The translations under genes and the position numbers were made by a program. 46,828 bases of DNA from Streptococcus ovuberis. GTDB taxonomy: Bacteria; Bacillota; Bacilli; Lactobacillales; Streptococcaceae. Below, one piece after another: positions 1 through 8,537 of the stretch. The notes beneath the pieces are model-generated. The model was not told the DNA's origin. It saw only the letters and a program-made list of their open reading frames with translations, and did no database searches. The number at the start of each line of letters is the position of its first letter. Within the stretch, counting starts at the first letter, position 1. The stretch covers positions 1 through 46,828 of the forward strand of contig NZ_JAAXPR010000018.1 of NCBI RefSeq assembly GCF_012396585.1, read 5' to 3'.

Positions 1-2
1 AG

Positions 3-107
3 AAAACGACCACAAGAATGGTCGCCTTCATCGAAAATTGGATTAACAACTATCCAAAGAAATGTTTGAACTATTTATCTCCTAGACAATTTTTACTAAA
101 TGCCTAA
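3..107 (+). CDS. IS30-family transposase, C-terminal fragment (cut by window edge)
   Basis: The first 34 codons read in frame from the window edge to a TAA at 105-107. They encode a tail containing NNYPKKCLNYLSPRQFL, which resembles the C-terminus of IS30-type DDE transposases (asparagine-rich stretch, then a basic Lys-Cys-Leu-Asn segment and a Pro-Arg-x-Phe motif). No start is visible because the gene begins upstream of the window. The beginning of an IS30-like transposase in the same orientation sits at the other end of the window, so both contig ends probably lie in copies of one element. The family call rests on a short tail and is moderately sure. Confidence 0.6.
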   Translation, partial: KTTTRMVAFIENWINNYPKKCLNYLSPRQFLLNA

Positions 108-247
108 CTTGGACTTGAAATTTAGCTAAAAGTTAGTATGAAGCACAAAACTATTTTAAACACCCGGTTCATGAAAGGGTTCTTTAACTGAACTAGAGGA
201 AGAGTCACCTATAATTATTTAGCTACTCAGCTAATATTTAATTAAAT

Positions 248-345
248 TCAAAACCTGAGCATAGCAGGCTCTTCGACTATTTTGGGAGTTGCTACATGGT
301 TCAAACAATACGTACTCGATGACTACTAAATGATTCAGGTTTTGA
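248..345. repeat. Short element bounded by 11-bp inverted repeats
   Basis: TCAAAACCTGA at 248-258 is matched exactly by its reverse complement at 335-345. This encloses about 76 bp with no open frame, and a T-rich stretch follows directly. The size and bounding arms suggest a small non-autonomous (MITE-like) element between the IS30 end and rpmH, but no second copy was found here. The rest of 108-400 shows nothing recognisable. Confidence 0.4.
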
Positions 346-402
346 TTTTTGTTAAGTATAAGGCACTCTACACAAGCACTGATGGAAAAGTGGCTGCAAG
401 AC

Positions 403-440
403 TAAAAAATAAAAACCAATAGGCTCGAGTTCCCATTGGT
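403..440 (-). terminator. Rho-independent terminator of rpmH
   Basis: The arms ACCAATAGG and CCCATTGGT (415-440) pair around a short loop. On the minus strand the hairpin is followed by a T-rich run (403-414), just downstream of the rpmH stop. Confidence 0.8.
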
Positions 441-457
441 CTCTTCTTATTCGTCTC

Positions 458-595
458 TTAGGAAACAGCTAAAACTTTACGGCCTTTACGGCGACGAGCT
501 GCTAATACGCGACGTCCATTTTTAGTAGACATACGGTTACGGAAACCATGTTTACGCGCACGACGGATTTTACTTGGTTGAAAAGTACGTTTCAC
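458..595 (-). CDS. rpmH: 50S ribosomal protein L34
   Basis: Encodes the small basic ribosomal protein L34 of the large subunit. The minus-strand reading gives 45 residues beginning (V/M)[17 protein letters not shown] and ending [10 protein letters not shown], the near-invariant L34 sequence. The start codon is GTG at 595-593; no ATG fits, and an AGGAGG ribosome binding site lies 8 nt upstream (604-609). It lies downstream of rnpA-yidC-jag but has its own consensus promoter and terminator, so it is a separate small transcription unit. The protein ends one residue (Ser) beyond the common 44-residue length. Identification is certain. Confidence 0.96.
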   Translation of the reverse strand: MKRTFQPSKIRRARKHGFRNRMSTKNGRRVLAARRRKGRKVLAVS

Positions 596-668
596 AATGA
601 ATACCTCCTCTAGAATTTTCGTATTCGTTTAGCCGGCTATTTTGATCAGTTACTAAACATACCTTACT

Positions 669-697
669 ATTCTATCCAAATAGCTTCTATTTGTCAA
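669..697 (-). promoter_or_regulatory. SigA promoter of rpmH
   Basis: On the minus strand a perfect -35 TTGACA (692-697) is followed after 17 bp by TAGAAT (669-674). Transcription would start near 662, giving a leader of about 65 nt before the GTG. Confidence 0.8.
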
Positions 698-854
698 GCT
701 ACTTATCACTGTCTTGGTTAATATTTTGCAGAAAAACAGCTAAACGTCTTTTGGGGTAGTCAAAACAGGACGTTCCTAAGTTCTCCCCTCCCCCTATTCA
801 CTACCCCAAGCCCATCAATAGCAAGAGGCAGGGACAGACTAACGGCTCCAAGGA

Positions 855-1796
855 CTATTCATCTTTTCCATCAATATCAATAACGACATAACGGTGCGGC
901 TCATTGCCTTCTGAATAGGACGTCACACCATCCACCTTGGATACGATACGGTGAATCATCTTGCGCTCGTTGTTAGACATCGGATCCGTATGGTAAGCCG
1001 AACCTGTTTCTAAAACCCGTTCAATAACCTTTTGCGCATAGCCCTGCAGGACCTCGGCACGGTGTTCTGCATAGTCATTGACATTGAGGCTGACATAGAA
1101 ATGACGTGAATAGTTGTTGTAAATGTAATTCTGAGCTAGGAGTTGAAGTGACTTCAAGACCTTACCATGATAACCAATCACTCGCCCTGGTTCATTGGTT
1201 TCAATCTGAATGTTAATCGAGCGGTTGTTATGACTGACATCTAATTCCGCCTCAACATCCATGCCATCAAGAACACTTTGAAGATAGCTAGCTACCTCTG
1301 CTGACACATCCTCCACTTGGTGCTGTTTTTCCACTTGGATATCAAGATCTTCAAAGCTCGTTGCTGTCGTAGCTTCCGCCTCAACTGTTTTAAGAATCTC
1401 AATCTTACCTGTTTCTTCTAAAATAGTAGTTGCCGATTTGTCATTCTTCAAAATTTCAGCCTTAACATCCTCACCGACAATTTCCCCTTGTTTCTCGTAT
1501 TCTTTAACCGCTGCGACGACACGACTCAAGTCAACCGTTTCCTCACTAACGCTTTTAACAGGTTCATTTTTAGCATTGATTTCATCAGGCACACCACGAA
1601 CAGCCTTCTGGTTGGCTTTTTGGACAGTTACTTCGTTAATCGCTTCAACCTCAACTTGAGCGGGTTTTTTCCCAATTCCTAGAAAACCTTTTTTCTCACG
1701 CGCCACAACTGTAATATGAGCCTTATGACGAGGGATATTTAAACTTTTTAGACCATTTTGAATCGCTTCTTCAACAGAATTTCCAGTAAATAACAT
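855..1796 (-). CDS. jag: RNA-binding protein Jag/KhpB (EloR), KH-R3H
   Basis: A 313-residue cytoplasmic RNA-binding protein of the SpoIIIJ-associated Jag family, linked in streptococci to control of cell elongation together with KhpA. Residues 1-50 form the Jag_N domain with the GFLGIG motif. Residues about 50-165 are a long acidic, Glu/Val-rich linker of low complexity. A KH-II domain follows, with the GxxG loop seen as GYHG near residue 220. The C-terminal R3H domain contains NERKMIHR. The gene lies 28 bp downstream of yidC in the conserved rnpA-yidC-jag order and is probably co-transcribed with them. The domain set is complete. Confidence 0.94.
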   Translation of the reverse strand: MLFTGNSVEEAIQNGLKSLNIPRHKAHITVVAREKKGFLGIGKKPAQVEVEAINEVTVQKANQKAVRGVPDEINAKNEPVKSVSEETVDLSRVVAAVKEYEKQGEIVGEDVKAEILKNDKSATTILEETGKIEILKTVEAEATTATSFEDLDIQVEKQHQVEDVSAEVASYLQSVLDGMDVEAELDVSHNNRSINIQIETNEPGRVIGYHGKVLKSLQLLAQNYIYNNYSRHFYVSLNVNDYAEHRAEVLQGYAQKVIERVLETGSAYHTDPMSNNERKMIHRIVSKVDGVTSYSEGNEPHRYVVIDIDGKDE

Positions 1797-1824
1797 CGTT
1801 TGTCTCCTAAATGATTTATTATGA

Positions 1825-2631
1825 TTATTTTCGTTTCTTAGCTTTTTTCTGGGCTTTTCGGATTCTGACCATACGTTGCTTTTCTGCTAACCTCTCCGCT
1901 TCTCGCTCTGCTATGATTTTAAAAGGATTATTAAACAAGAGGGTCTGGAATACTTGGTAGGCGTTGCTGACTGTCCAGTAAAGAGCTACACCACTAGAAC
2001 TCCTGAGGGCAAACCAAAAAATCATGGCAGTCATCAAATAAGTCATCGCAGTCATCATGCCACTTTTTTCCAACTGAGCCTTGCTCATCAACCAGGAGCT
2101 CAGGAAGGTAAAAACAGCCGCCAAAATCGGAAGGATATAGTAGGGATCTGTTTGGCTAAGATTAAGCCAAAGGAATTGCCCTGTTTTTAGAAAATCAACA
2201 CGGCTCAAGGCTTGAAAGAGAGCGATAAGGATTGGCATCTGAACAAAGAGTGGCAACATGGAAGCCATCTGATTGACGCCTTCTTCCTTATAAAGTCGCT
2301 GAATTTCTTCCGTCAATAGTAACTGATTGTCTCGACCAGGATATCTCTCTCTCAGTTCCTTAACTTTAGGTTGTAAGTCCTGCATCTTACGGCTAGATGC
2401 CATCTGAACTTTAGAAAGGGGCAAAAGAAGCGTCCTAATAATTAGGGTAAAGAGAATGATCCCAATACCGATATTACCACCCACCCCTAAAAAGCGAATC
2501 GCTTGGGCAAAGAAATAGACAAATTTGTCCCAAAAATCCGTTGTCTCACTGGTGATAGGCCCTGTTCCACAGGCCGTCAAAACCATTAATCCAACCGCTA
2601 GCATCAGCGTTAGTTTAATCTTTCGTTTCAC
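1825..2631 (-). CDS. yidC: Membrane protein insertase YidC/OxaA (lipoprotein form)
   Basis: A 268-residue YidC/SpoIIIJ/Oxa1-family insertase that places membrane proteins in the cytoplasmic membrane, alone or with Sec. A type II signal peptide ends in a lipobox LTAC with Cys21 as the lipidated residue. The core has the conserved membrane-embedded arginine (IIRTLLLPL), the charged cytoplasmic loop after it, and several hydrophobic segments. The C-terminus is a strongly basic Lys/Arg tail ([10 protein letters not shown]), typical of ribosome-contacting YidC paralogs. The start overlaps the end of rnpA by 17 bp, implying coupled translation. Streptococci usually carry two paralogs; position beside rnpA marks this one as YidC1. 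Confidence 0.94.
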   Translation of the reverse strand: MKRKIKLTLMLAVGLMVLTACGTGPITSETTDFWDKFVYFFAQAIRFLGVGGNIGIGIILFTLIIRTLLLPLSKVQMASSRKMQDLQPKVKELRERYPGRDNQLLLTEEIQRLYKEEGVNQMASMLPLFVQMPILIALFQALSRVDFLKTGQFLWLNLSQTDPYYILPILAAVFTFLSSWLMSKAQLEKSGMMTAMTYLMTAMIFWFALRSSSGVALYWTVSNAYQVFQTLLFNNPFKIIAEREAERLAEKQRMVRIRKAQKKAKKRK

Positions 2632-2974
2632 GTTGTTTTCCTTCTTGGTAAATAGTTGCTAATTTTAAAACATGTAAGAGATTGGTTTCGAGCTCTTGAT
2701 AACTCAACTGCTCTACTCCCTTACGAGCAATAATAACAAAATCTTCGGTCACGATATGATTGCGATGGGCTATGAGAATATGACGCAAGCGTCTCTTGAT
2801 CGCATTTCGAGTCACTGCATTTCCAAGCTTTTTGCTAACCGATAGGCCCACCCGAAAATGCTTCTGATTCTGTTTTAAATGATAGACGACAAATTTTCGA
2901 TTGGCCTTGCTCTGACCAGTATTGAAAATAGCTGAAAAATCCTTTTCTTTTTTGATACGATAGCTTTTTCTCAA
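2615..2974 (-). CDS. rnpA: Ribonuclease P protein component
   Basis: The 119-residue protein subunit of RNase P, which helps the catalytic RNA remove 5' leaders from tRNA precursors. The signature basic helix [15 protein letters not shown] (RNR motif) is present, as is the N-terminal Phe/Arg-rich segment starting [12 protein letters not shown]. The start is a TTG at 2974-2972, as in other streptococcal rnpA genes; GGAGGT lies at 2980-2985, five bases upstream. A TATAAT lies just upstream, while the matching -35 region falls inside the gltX terminator. Its end overlaps yidC. Length and motifs are normal. Confidence 0.95.
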   Translation of the reverse strand: MRKSYRIKKEKDFSAIFNTGQSKANRKFVVYHLKQNQKHFRVGLSVSKKLGNAVTRNAIKRRLRHILIAHRNHIVTEDFVIIARKGVEQLSYQELETNLLHVLKLATIYQEGKQRETKD

Positions 2975-3021
2975 AGATAACCTCCACCTATCAATTCCTT
3001 TATCATTATAACATATTTTTC

Positions 3022-3053
3022 AAAAAAACCAAGAATACACGCGTATTCTTGGT
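3022..3053 (-). terminator. Terminator between gltX and rnpA
   Basis: A perfect 11-bp stem (ACCAAGAATAC / GTATTCTTGGT) with a 4-nt loop at 3028-3053 is followed on the minus strand by seven T residues. It ends gltX transcripts just before the rnpA promoter. Confidence 0.9.
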
Positions 3054-3067
3054 CATTCTCCTTATGA

Positions 3068-4528
3068 TCAGCTAGTCAATCCTGCCAACACTTGATTGAT
3101 ATGTGCAATTGATTTTTCACGTCCCAAAAGATAGATGGTATCTGGCAATTCAGGTCCGTGCATTTCTCCTGAGACAGCAATCCGAATTGGCATAAAGAGG
3201 CTTTTGCCTTTGACTCCCGTCTCTTTTTGGACCGCCTTAATTTGCGGGAAGATATTTTCTGCAACAAAGTCTTCTTCAGGAAGGGCCTCAAGCTTAGCCT
3301 TGAAGGCTTCCAGAACAGCAGGAACTGTCTCAGCTGCCATGACTTCTTTTTCTGCCTCACCTAATTCTGGGAAATCTGAGAAGAAGAGATCTGTCAAACC
3401 AACAATTTCATCTGCTGACTTGAGTTGTGGCTTGTAAAGCTCTACCAGCTTTTCCGCCTTGTCAGTTAACCGGCCAGCTTCTTCTAGGTATGGTTTACAA
3501 AGGGCATAGACTGTCTCCAAATCGGCTGTTTTTAGATAGTCATTACTCATCCAGTCCAGCTTCTTCTGGTCAAAGGCTGCTGGCGACTTGCTGAGGCGGT
3601 TTTCATCAAAGAGTTCGATCAACTGCTCCCGAGAGAAGATTTCTTCTTCCCCACCAGGATTCCACCCCAAAAGCGCAATGAAGTTAAAGACTGCTTCTGG
3701 TAAGTAACCTTTTTTGCGGTAGTCTTCGATAAATTGCAGGGTATTCGTGTCACGTTTGGATAACTTTTTGCCTGTCTCACTATTGATAATCAGTGTCATG
3801 TGGCCAAAAGCTGGAGCTTCCCATCCGAGGGCTTCATAAACCATAAGCTGCTTAGGCGTGTTAGCAATATGGTCATCTCCACGGATAACATGGGAAATCT
3901 GCATTTCATGGTCATCAATCACAACAGCAAAATTATAGGTTGGATACCCATCTTTCTTCTGAATAACCCAATCCCCTCCGATGTTGCCGCCTTCAAACTC
4001 AATCTCACCTTTGACCATATCGGTCCATTTGTAGATACCCACTTCATTCACAGCCAAGCGAACTGTTGGAACGACACCGGCCGCCTCACGTTCTGCGATG
4101 TAGGCTGCTTTTTCGTCTTCTGACATACCAAGATACTCGTTGATATAACGCGGTGTTTCACCTGCTGCTTCCTGGCGCTCCCGTTCAGCAGCCAATTCTT
4201 CTTCTGTGACATAGGACTTGTAGGCCTTGCCTTCCGCAAGCAGCTGGTCGATATACTTCTGATAGAGCTCCAAACGCTCAGACTGGCGGTAGTTTTCGTG
4301 GGTCTCTGGACTTTCGTCCCAGTCAATCCCTAGCCAGCGCAAATTTTCAAGCTGGCTACGCTCGCCGTCTTCGACATGGCGTTTGCGGTCAGTATCCTCA
4401 ATACGGATCAGAAAAGTTCCTCCGTGGTGGCGGGCATAAAGATAGTTAAAAAGGGCTGTACGGGCATTCCCAATGTGCAGGAGCCCTGTTGGACTTGGTG
4501 CATAACGCACGCGAATAGCTTGTGTCAT
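3068..4528 (-). CDS. gltX: Glutamyl-tRNA synthetase
   Basis: Class I aminoacyl-tRNA synthetase of 486 residues that charges tRNA-Glu (and, in Gram-positives, tRNA-Gln before amidation). The HIGH-type signature appears as HIGN within [19 protein letters not shown] near the N-terminus. The KMSKS-type loop is KLSKR near residue 255. Length matches the family. Two adjacent ATGs exist; the second (4528) is preferred because it leaves better spacing from the AGAGGA ribosome binding site, while 4531 would add one Met. A TATAAT at 4562-4567 on the minus strand probably drives it, with a poor -35 and the palindrome TTTTCCGGAAAA in the spacer. Confidence 0.95.
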   Translation of the reverse strand: MTQAIRVRYAPSPTGLLHIGNARTALFNYLYARHHGGTFLIRIEDTDRKRHVEDGERSQLENLRWLGIDWDESPETHENYRQSERLELYQKYIDQLLAEGKAYKSYVTEEELAAERERQEAAGETPRYINEYLGMSEDEKAAYIAEREAAGVVPTVRLAVNEVGIYKWTDMVKGEIEFEGGNIGGDWVIQKKDGYPTYNFAVVIDDHEMQISHVIRGDDHIANTPKQLMVYEALGWEAPAFGHMTLIINSETGKKLSKRDTNTLQFIEDYRKKGYLPEAVFNFIALLGWNPGGEEEIFSREQLIELFDENRLSKSPAAFDQKKLDWMSNDYLKTADLETVYALCKPYLEEAGRLTDKAEKLVELYKPQLKSADEIVGLTDLFFSDFPELGEAEKEVMAAETVPAVLEAFKAKLEALPEEDFVAENIFPQIKAVQKETGVKGKSLFMPIRIAVSGEMHGPELPDTIYLLGREKSIAHINQVLAGLTS

Positions 4529-4561
4529 CATTTTTCCTCTTTATTTTTTTCAATCGTTTCT

Positions 4562-4584
4562 ATTATAGCACGTTTTCCGGAAAA
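4562..4584 (-). promoter_or_regulatory. gltX -10 element with palindrome in the spacer
   Basis: TATAAT (4562-4567, minus) is preceded by the perfect 12-bp palindrome TTTTCCGGAAAA (4573-4584), which would sit between -35 and -10. No good -35 is seen. The palindrome could be an operator; this is inference. Confidence 0.4.
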
Positions 4585-4599
4585 ATGAAGACGAAAGAC

Positions 4600-4672
4600 C
4601 ATTGAAACATGCCGTACGCATGAAGAAAATGCATGCAACCATTTTCTAGCTACATGCATTGTTTCAAAAAAT
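4600..4672. repeat. Nested inverted repeats between the MFS gene and gltX
   Basis: An outer pair, TTGAAACATGC near 4601 and GCATTGTTTCAA near 4659, encloses a perfect inner hairpin AGAAAATG / CATTTTCT (about 4624-4647). No T-run follows on either strand, so it is not an ordinary terminator. The rest of the 4532-4819 gap holds no gene. Confidence 0.4.
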
Positions 4673-4819
4673 TTCTTGAAAACATTCAGATAATCAGTAC
4701 CATTCTGTTCATATCACAGAAATTATACCACAAATTTTATCTAGAAAGCACACCAATTCCCTGAAAAATTGTTTTCTGAAACCAAAGTTTTCTTCATACG
4801 TTTGTCGTCCCATTGAAAA

Positions 4820-6079
4820 TCAGGCCATCTTTTTCTTGATCAAGCCTTGACCCAAAGACGAGTAAACTGCCACGATGATTCCTAGGATCAGAAAGCCTAG
4901 TAGGAGCATGTCTAGCGGAACGGCCACAACCAAAGCTGAAACTAATAAGCGAAAGACCAAAGTTCCCAAGTGAAAATAGGTTCCAATTCCGTTGCTAATC
5001 ATAGCAATCTTTTCTTCGGGCAGGCGGTTCATAATCAGGGCATTGAGCTTAGGATTGACTCCCGCAGCCAGAAGCATTGCCACAAAGAGAACCACGAAAA
5101 ATCCAGGAAGGAAACGCAGATAAAAACCAAGAAAGAGCAATGGCACTAAAAGAGACGTAAACTGGATCATGCGCATAATACCTAACCTTTTAAAAACGGT
5201 CATTCCCAATACACTGCCTAGGATCCCTCCTACCAGCATGGAAACAGAAACCGCAGCAAGGGTGGTCGCAGGATTGATGAGCACAAAGTGAGGATCTCTA
5301 TTGATGGCTACCGTCAACAGAATAGGCACAACACTAAAAAGGGCATTGATCAGGGGCACAATGACCATGATGGTCCGCAACTCCGGCAGAGCCAAACATT
5401 CCCTGACTGCCGTCTGTAAGCTCTTGAAAAGGTCAGACAGGAAACTCTCGCCTTCGGCTCGTTGCTCAATTTTCAAGGGTCTTTGCGCAAGCATTCTTGC
5501 AAGACTAGGATGTAAGAAGAGCATCGTCAATAGGCAGACCAAAAAGGTCCCACTGTTTAGCCAGGCGATCGCTCGATAAGAAAGGACAGAAACCAGCATG
5601 GCGCCCGCTGTTTGAAAGCCGATGGAAAAAATAGAAGAGACTGCCCGCTGAAAGGAAAAGGCGACTTCCCTATCCTCATCTGCCACAATCCGCAAACTCA
5701 GCGGCGTGTAGAGGCTGTTTTCGTATTGCCCAGCCAAATCAGACAAAAGGTTAATCCCAGAAGCCAGAAGGGCAATCCCCAAGCTCGGCCTAAAGCCCAT
5801 GGCTATCCCAAGAAGGGCATAGAGCCCTGTCCGAAAGGCCATTGTATAGAGAATAGTCCTGACCTTATCAGGGGTCCGGTCTGCCAGATAACCCATGAGA
5901 AAGCCTGTCAAAATCGGCAAGGTCTCCGAGACACTGACTAGGGCAATGGCTATTTTGGCATCAGGCAAGTCCAAAACATAGGTCATCAGCGCCAGATAAT
6001 AAAGCACATCACCAAAGTTGGAGAGCATGTCGCTGGCAAAGACCAGCATAAAAATCTTGTTGCTAAGTAGTTTTTTCAT
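4820..6079 (-). CDS. MFS transporter, drug-efflux-like
   Basis: A 419-residue polytopic membrane protein of the major facilitator superfamily. It has about twelve hydrophobic stretches and the MFS loop motif between helices 2 and 3, seen as GYLADRTPDKVR near residue 65. The N-terminal SDMLSNFGDVLYYLAL segment resembles macrolide/enterobactin-exporter-like MFS proteins (MefA/EntS type), but the substrate cannot be read from sequence. A promoter TTGTCT-16-TATATT lies at 6095-6122, so it is transcribed independently of the LytTR/LiaF-like pair, whose hairpin terminator lies between them. The start ATG follows an AAAGGAA binding site. Confidence 0.8.
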   Translation of the reverse strand: MKKLLSNKIFMLVFASDMLSNFGDVLYYLALMTYVLDLPDAKIAIALVSVSETLPILTGFLMGYLADRTPDKVRTILYTMAFRTGLYALLGIAMGFRPSLGIALLASGINLLSDLAGQYENSLYTPLSLRIVADEDREVAFSFQRAVSSIFSIGFQTAGAMLVSVLSYRAIAWLNSGTFLVCLLTMLFLHPSLARMLAQRPLKIEQRAEGESFLSDLFKSLQTAVRECLALPELRTIMVIVPLINALFSVVPILLTVAINRDPHFVLINPATTLAAVSVSMLVGGILGSVLGMTVFKRLGIMRMIQFTSLLVPLLFLGFYLRFLPGFFVVLFVAMLLAAGVNPKLNALIMNRLPEEKIAMISNGIGTYFHLGTLVFRLLVSALVVAVPLDMLLLGFLILGIIVAVYSSLGQGLIKKKMA

Positions 6080-6094
6080 GGGGTTCCTTTCTTC

Positions 6095-6122
6095 AATATA
6101 AAAAGACAGAATTTTCAGACAA
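6095..6122 (-). promoter_or_regulatory. SigA promoter of the MFS gene
   Basis: On the minus strand TTGTCT (6117-6122) and TATATT (6095-6100) are separated by 16 bp, about 15 nt upstream of the start codon region. Confidence 0.55.
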
Positions 6123-6131
6123 CTATTCCGA

Positions 6132-6166
6132 TAAATTTTAGAGCAGGCCTGCTGCCCTAAAATTTA
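6132..6166 (-). terminator. Strong hairpin at the end of the LiaF-like gene
   Basis: TAAATTTTAG and CTAAAATTTA (10 bp) enclose a GC-rich inner stem (GCAG/CTGC). One arm includes the stop codon of the LiaF-like gene. No long T-run follows, but the hairpin is strong enough to separate this operon from the MFS gene. Confidence 0.55.
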
Positions 6167-6823
6167 GATATACAGAATTTCCAAACTGCTAAAAGCCAAA
6201 TCCACTTCCAGTTTTAAAGTTTTCTCATACTCAACAGGTGGATGCTCCTGCTCAATCGTACTAAAGGCCTTATCCGCTTGAATGTCTACACGCCAGGTTC
6301 TAGGCACATGTAACCTTGCTGATCCAAAGGCAACATCAATAGTAAAACTCGCTGCATCACCTACAATCCTTGCATTATCAAAATAAATATCCGCACTCCC
6401 AAAAGCGATATCTGCGCCACCATGTTTAAAATCATCGTCGTTGATATACCGGGTGACCGAGCCAAAGGCCACGTCTCCATCACTCGACTGAATACCTCTT
6501 ACAGACTTTAGACCACCTGACCAGGTCCGTTTTTTAGGAACCAAAATCCTTATCCCACAATAAGCCAAAACGAGAGCAAAAAGCAAGGTCCAAATCCCAA
6601 CTTTGATCCAGCCATACTCACTATTTAGAAGGACAAAGACTAAAGCAAAGCCAATATAGCTACTTTTGATGTCTTTTCGAAACACATTTTGGAGTGCATC
6701 TAGTCCAAAACCAGCCACCAAGAGTAATTTCCACCAGGGCAGAGACAAGGTGGGAAGATAATGACCAAAGACCAACAGGCCTGCCAGCACAATCAGACCG
6801 ACCCCCATCATTGTTTTTTTCAT
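6164..6823 (-). CDS. LiaF-like membrane protein, partner of LytTR regulator
   Basis: A 219-residue protein with about four hydrophobic segments in residues 1-95 followed by a soluble C-terminal domain. That domain contains four spaced copies of a short motif, D-[VIL]-A-F-[GS]-S (GDVAFGS, ADIAFGS, IDVAFGS, VDLAFSS), the beta-rich repeat pattern of LiaF/cell-wall-active antibiotic response and DUF2807-type proteins. LiaF proteins hold a signalling partner inactive until envelope stress. Here the gene follows, by 3 bp, a DNA-binding LytTR gene, the arrangement of LytTR regulatory systems in which the membrane protein inhibits the regulator. The anti-activator role is inferred. It differs from the common LiaFSR operon, having no histidine kinase. 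Confidence 0.75.
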   Translation of the reverse strand: MKKTMMGVGLIVLAGLLVFGHYLPTLSLPWWKLLLVAGFGLDALQNVFRKDIKSSYIGFALVFVLLNSEYGWIKVGIWTLLFALVLAYCGIRILVPKKRTWSGGLKSVRGIQSSDGDVAFGSVTRYINDDDFKHGGADIAFGSADIYFDNARIVGDAASFTIDVAFGSARLHVPRTWRVDIQADKAFSTIEQEHPPVEYEKTLKLEVDLAFSSLEILYI

Positions 6824-6826
6824 AGG

Positions 6827-7273
6827 CTACCTCGTTTCTCGTAATTTTTCTTTTAATAGTTGATAATAATGCCGCGAGACATGGACCTGCTTGTGGGTAT
6901 CATAAAACCGAATCGTACTGGTCCCTGAAAAGGACTTGTCCAAGGAATAGATGGACTTGGTGTTGACAATGGTCGCCTTGGCCACCCGGCAAAAGTAACT
7001 GGGCAAGTAATCCTCTAGTTCATAGAGTTTGAGCTTGACTTCATAGGCCTTGTTCTTGGTATGTCCATAAATCTTTGCCCCGTCTGTCTCGAAAAAGAGA
7101 AGGTCCTGAACATCTAGGAAGTACTCGCTGTTGCCCTTGTAAAAAATCAAAGGAGGGCGCTTGGCTTGGGCCAATAGCTGCTGAATCTGCTCGATCTCCG
7201 GCCCCAATCGACTAGCACGAATCACGACTTCTACATCATCCAACTGCTCATCCAGCTCAATCTTGATTTTCAT
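6827..7273 (-). CDS. LytTR-domain transcriptional regulator
   Basis: A 148-residue DNA-binding protein. Residues about 50-148 form a LytTR domain (YFLDVQDLLFFETDGAKIYGH, then a conserved FCRVAKATIVN and HVSRHYY). Residues 1-45 are a short N-terminal part with no receiver domain, so it is not phosphorylated like a classical response regulator. This is the form seen in streptococcal LytTR regulatory systems of the HdrR/BrsR type, where a membrane partner encoded next door controls it; here the partner is LiaF-like. GGAGG precedes the ATG. The promoter region carries two ACCACTTA repeats with a 21-bp period, suggesting autoregulation. Confidence 0.85.
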   Translation of the reverse strand: MKIKIELDEQLDDVEVVIRASRLGPEIEQIQQLLAQAKRPPLIFYKGNSEYFLDVQDLLFFETDGAKIYGHTKNKAYEVKLKLYELEDYLPSYFCRVAKATIVNTKSIYSLDKSFSGTSTIRFYDTHKQVHVSRHYYQLLKEKLRETR

Positions 7274-7302
7274 CTAGGCCCTCCTTTTCTTTTGATGTTC
7301 TT

Positions 7303-7330
7303 ATTATACCAAGCAGATTGGAAAAAACAA
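7303..7330 (-). promoter_or_regulatory. Promoter of the LytTR/LiaF-like operon
   Basis: On the minus strand TTGTTT (7325-7330) and a perfect TATAAT (7303-7308) are 16 bp apart, giving a leader of about 25 nt. Confidence 0.65.
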
Positions 7331-7341
7331 GGCATTTTCAG

Positions 7342-7370
7342 TAAGTGGTCACCAATACCGCCTAAGTGGT
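7342..7370 (-). promoter_or_regulatory. Candidate LytTR binding site (21-bp-period direct repeat)
   Basis: ACCACTTA occurs exactly twice on the minus strand, at 7363-7370 and 7342-7349, with a period of 21 bp. The site ends 11 bp upstream of the -35. LytTR regulators such as ComE bind two short direct repeats with this spacing. Confidence 0.6.
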
Positions 7371-7700
7371 AAAAAAACCTACCCAGACTAGTGACCTTGG
7401 TAGATTCTATGCGATTTTATACTGATAGCCGTTAACAACTCGCTGCGATAATCCCCTGTTCTATCATAAACTTCGCTTCCGAAGCTATTTTTGATTTTTG
7501 TTGAGTATCAGCTGGAGTGATTAGCCTACTGATTACTTTCTTATTATCAGTCTCTTTGTATTGTTTTAACAAAACATTGATCCGCCCACTCACACCTATT
7601 ATTCATAAACGGGAGCTCAAAGCCTTATTAATCTTTACAGGAAAAATTGTCTTGAAGTTATAACAAAAACACACACTCTTTCAAGCGCATGTCTCATGAT

Positions 7701-7860
7701 TTATACTACCTCTATCACATGACCACTGTTGACATCGTAGACAGCTCCGCATACCACCACTGCATCTGGGAACAAAAGACCCTTCTTTAGACAGGTCACA
7801 TCCTCTCTGATCCTGTTCTCCAAATCAACAAAGAGGTGCACTCTATTTCTCTGACTGCCA
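7701..7860 (-). pseudogene. Beta-carbonic anhydrase, C-terminal remnant
   Basis: About 52 codons on the minus strand, ending at a TAA (7703-7701), read NRIREDVTCLKKGLLFP, then DAVVVCGAVYDVNSGHVIEVV in two overlapping segments. This resembles the C-terminus of beta-class carbonic anhydrases (x-x-RxDV, later GAxYDVxTG). The catalytic cysteine/histidine part is missing. It abuts the decayed dacB directly. No recognisable gene is present in 7371-7700. The call is moderately sure. Confidence 0.55.
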
Positions 7861-7861
7861 A

Positions 7862-8510
7862 TCAGAGCCAATCATCATAACCACCAAAAACCTTAAAATA
7901 TTCCTATAAGGTTAAGCCAGACTCATAAATTTCTTTGACTTCTTGTCAATCTATCGCAAATGCCCAGTTTCTCCCCTAGAGCCTACGATTTCTTCTATAT
8001 CGCTAGGGTAACGGATCATATAGACATAATCATGCGCATGCTTTTCAAGTCAAGCGACCGCTTCAAGCTCTTCTGACAATTAACTAATCCCATCTAAGAC
8101 ATCAAAGACAGCCGTCTGATGTTCACTGTAACCGGCTCTAGCAGAATAACGATCTGCCCCTGCCTGCCCATCTCTAGCGACCTAGGCACCATAACGGCTA
8201 GCCTGATAACCATAACCGCGATTACCCACTGTACTGATTAAAACTCGAGAATCCTAACGCTTATATTTGTGTAAGAATCCTCAAAAAAAGTAAGCCGGGC
8301 TTCTGAAAGCTTACCTAGTGCATCATCAGCCGAGCCGATAAAGGTACTTTTTACTGACGAGAATAATCTCTCACCATACACCCTCTGCAGTACGACCCGT
8401 GATGGGCAGGCTCCGTCTTCTCTTCTAATGAAGAGGTCGTAGAAACGGTTGTTGGTTTTTTGTTTGCTAACCGAACAAGCGGACATGCTCATCAAAAGGA
8501 GATGTGCCAA
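7862..8510 (-). pseudogene. D-alanyl-D-alanine carboxypeptidase (DacB/VanY, M15B), decayed
   Basis: The minus strand still encodes recognisable pieces of a peptidoglycan carboxypeptidase lipoprotein. The N-terminal part (8238-8510) begins with a lipobox-like hydrophobic segment ending SACS. After a broken middle come GQAGADRYSARAGYSEHQT (the VanY SxHxxG zinc-site region), FDVLDG, LEKHAHDYVYMIRYP, GHLR and a tail ending FGGYDDWL at a TGA. At least four in-frame stops interrupt it (for example after ASRYGA and after GHLR) and the middle portion is scrambled or lost. The motif order matches pneumococcal DacB. It cannot make an active enzyme. Confidence 0.75.
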
Positions 8511-8537
8511 ACCTATTTTTCTAATTTTTTCATTTCT

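Noticed and set aside
598..625. TATTCGTT-like sequence upstream of rpmH as a cin box
   Set aside because: The last base differs from TATTCGTA, and a perfect SigA promoter lies further upstream.
7862..7900. FGGYDDWL segment first read as part of the carbonic anhydrase
   Set aside because: It is in frame with, and follows at the right distance from, the GHLR segment of the DacB/VanY pseudogene, so it is that protein's tail.
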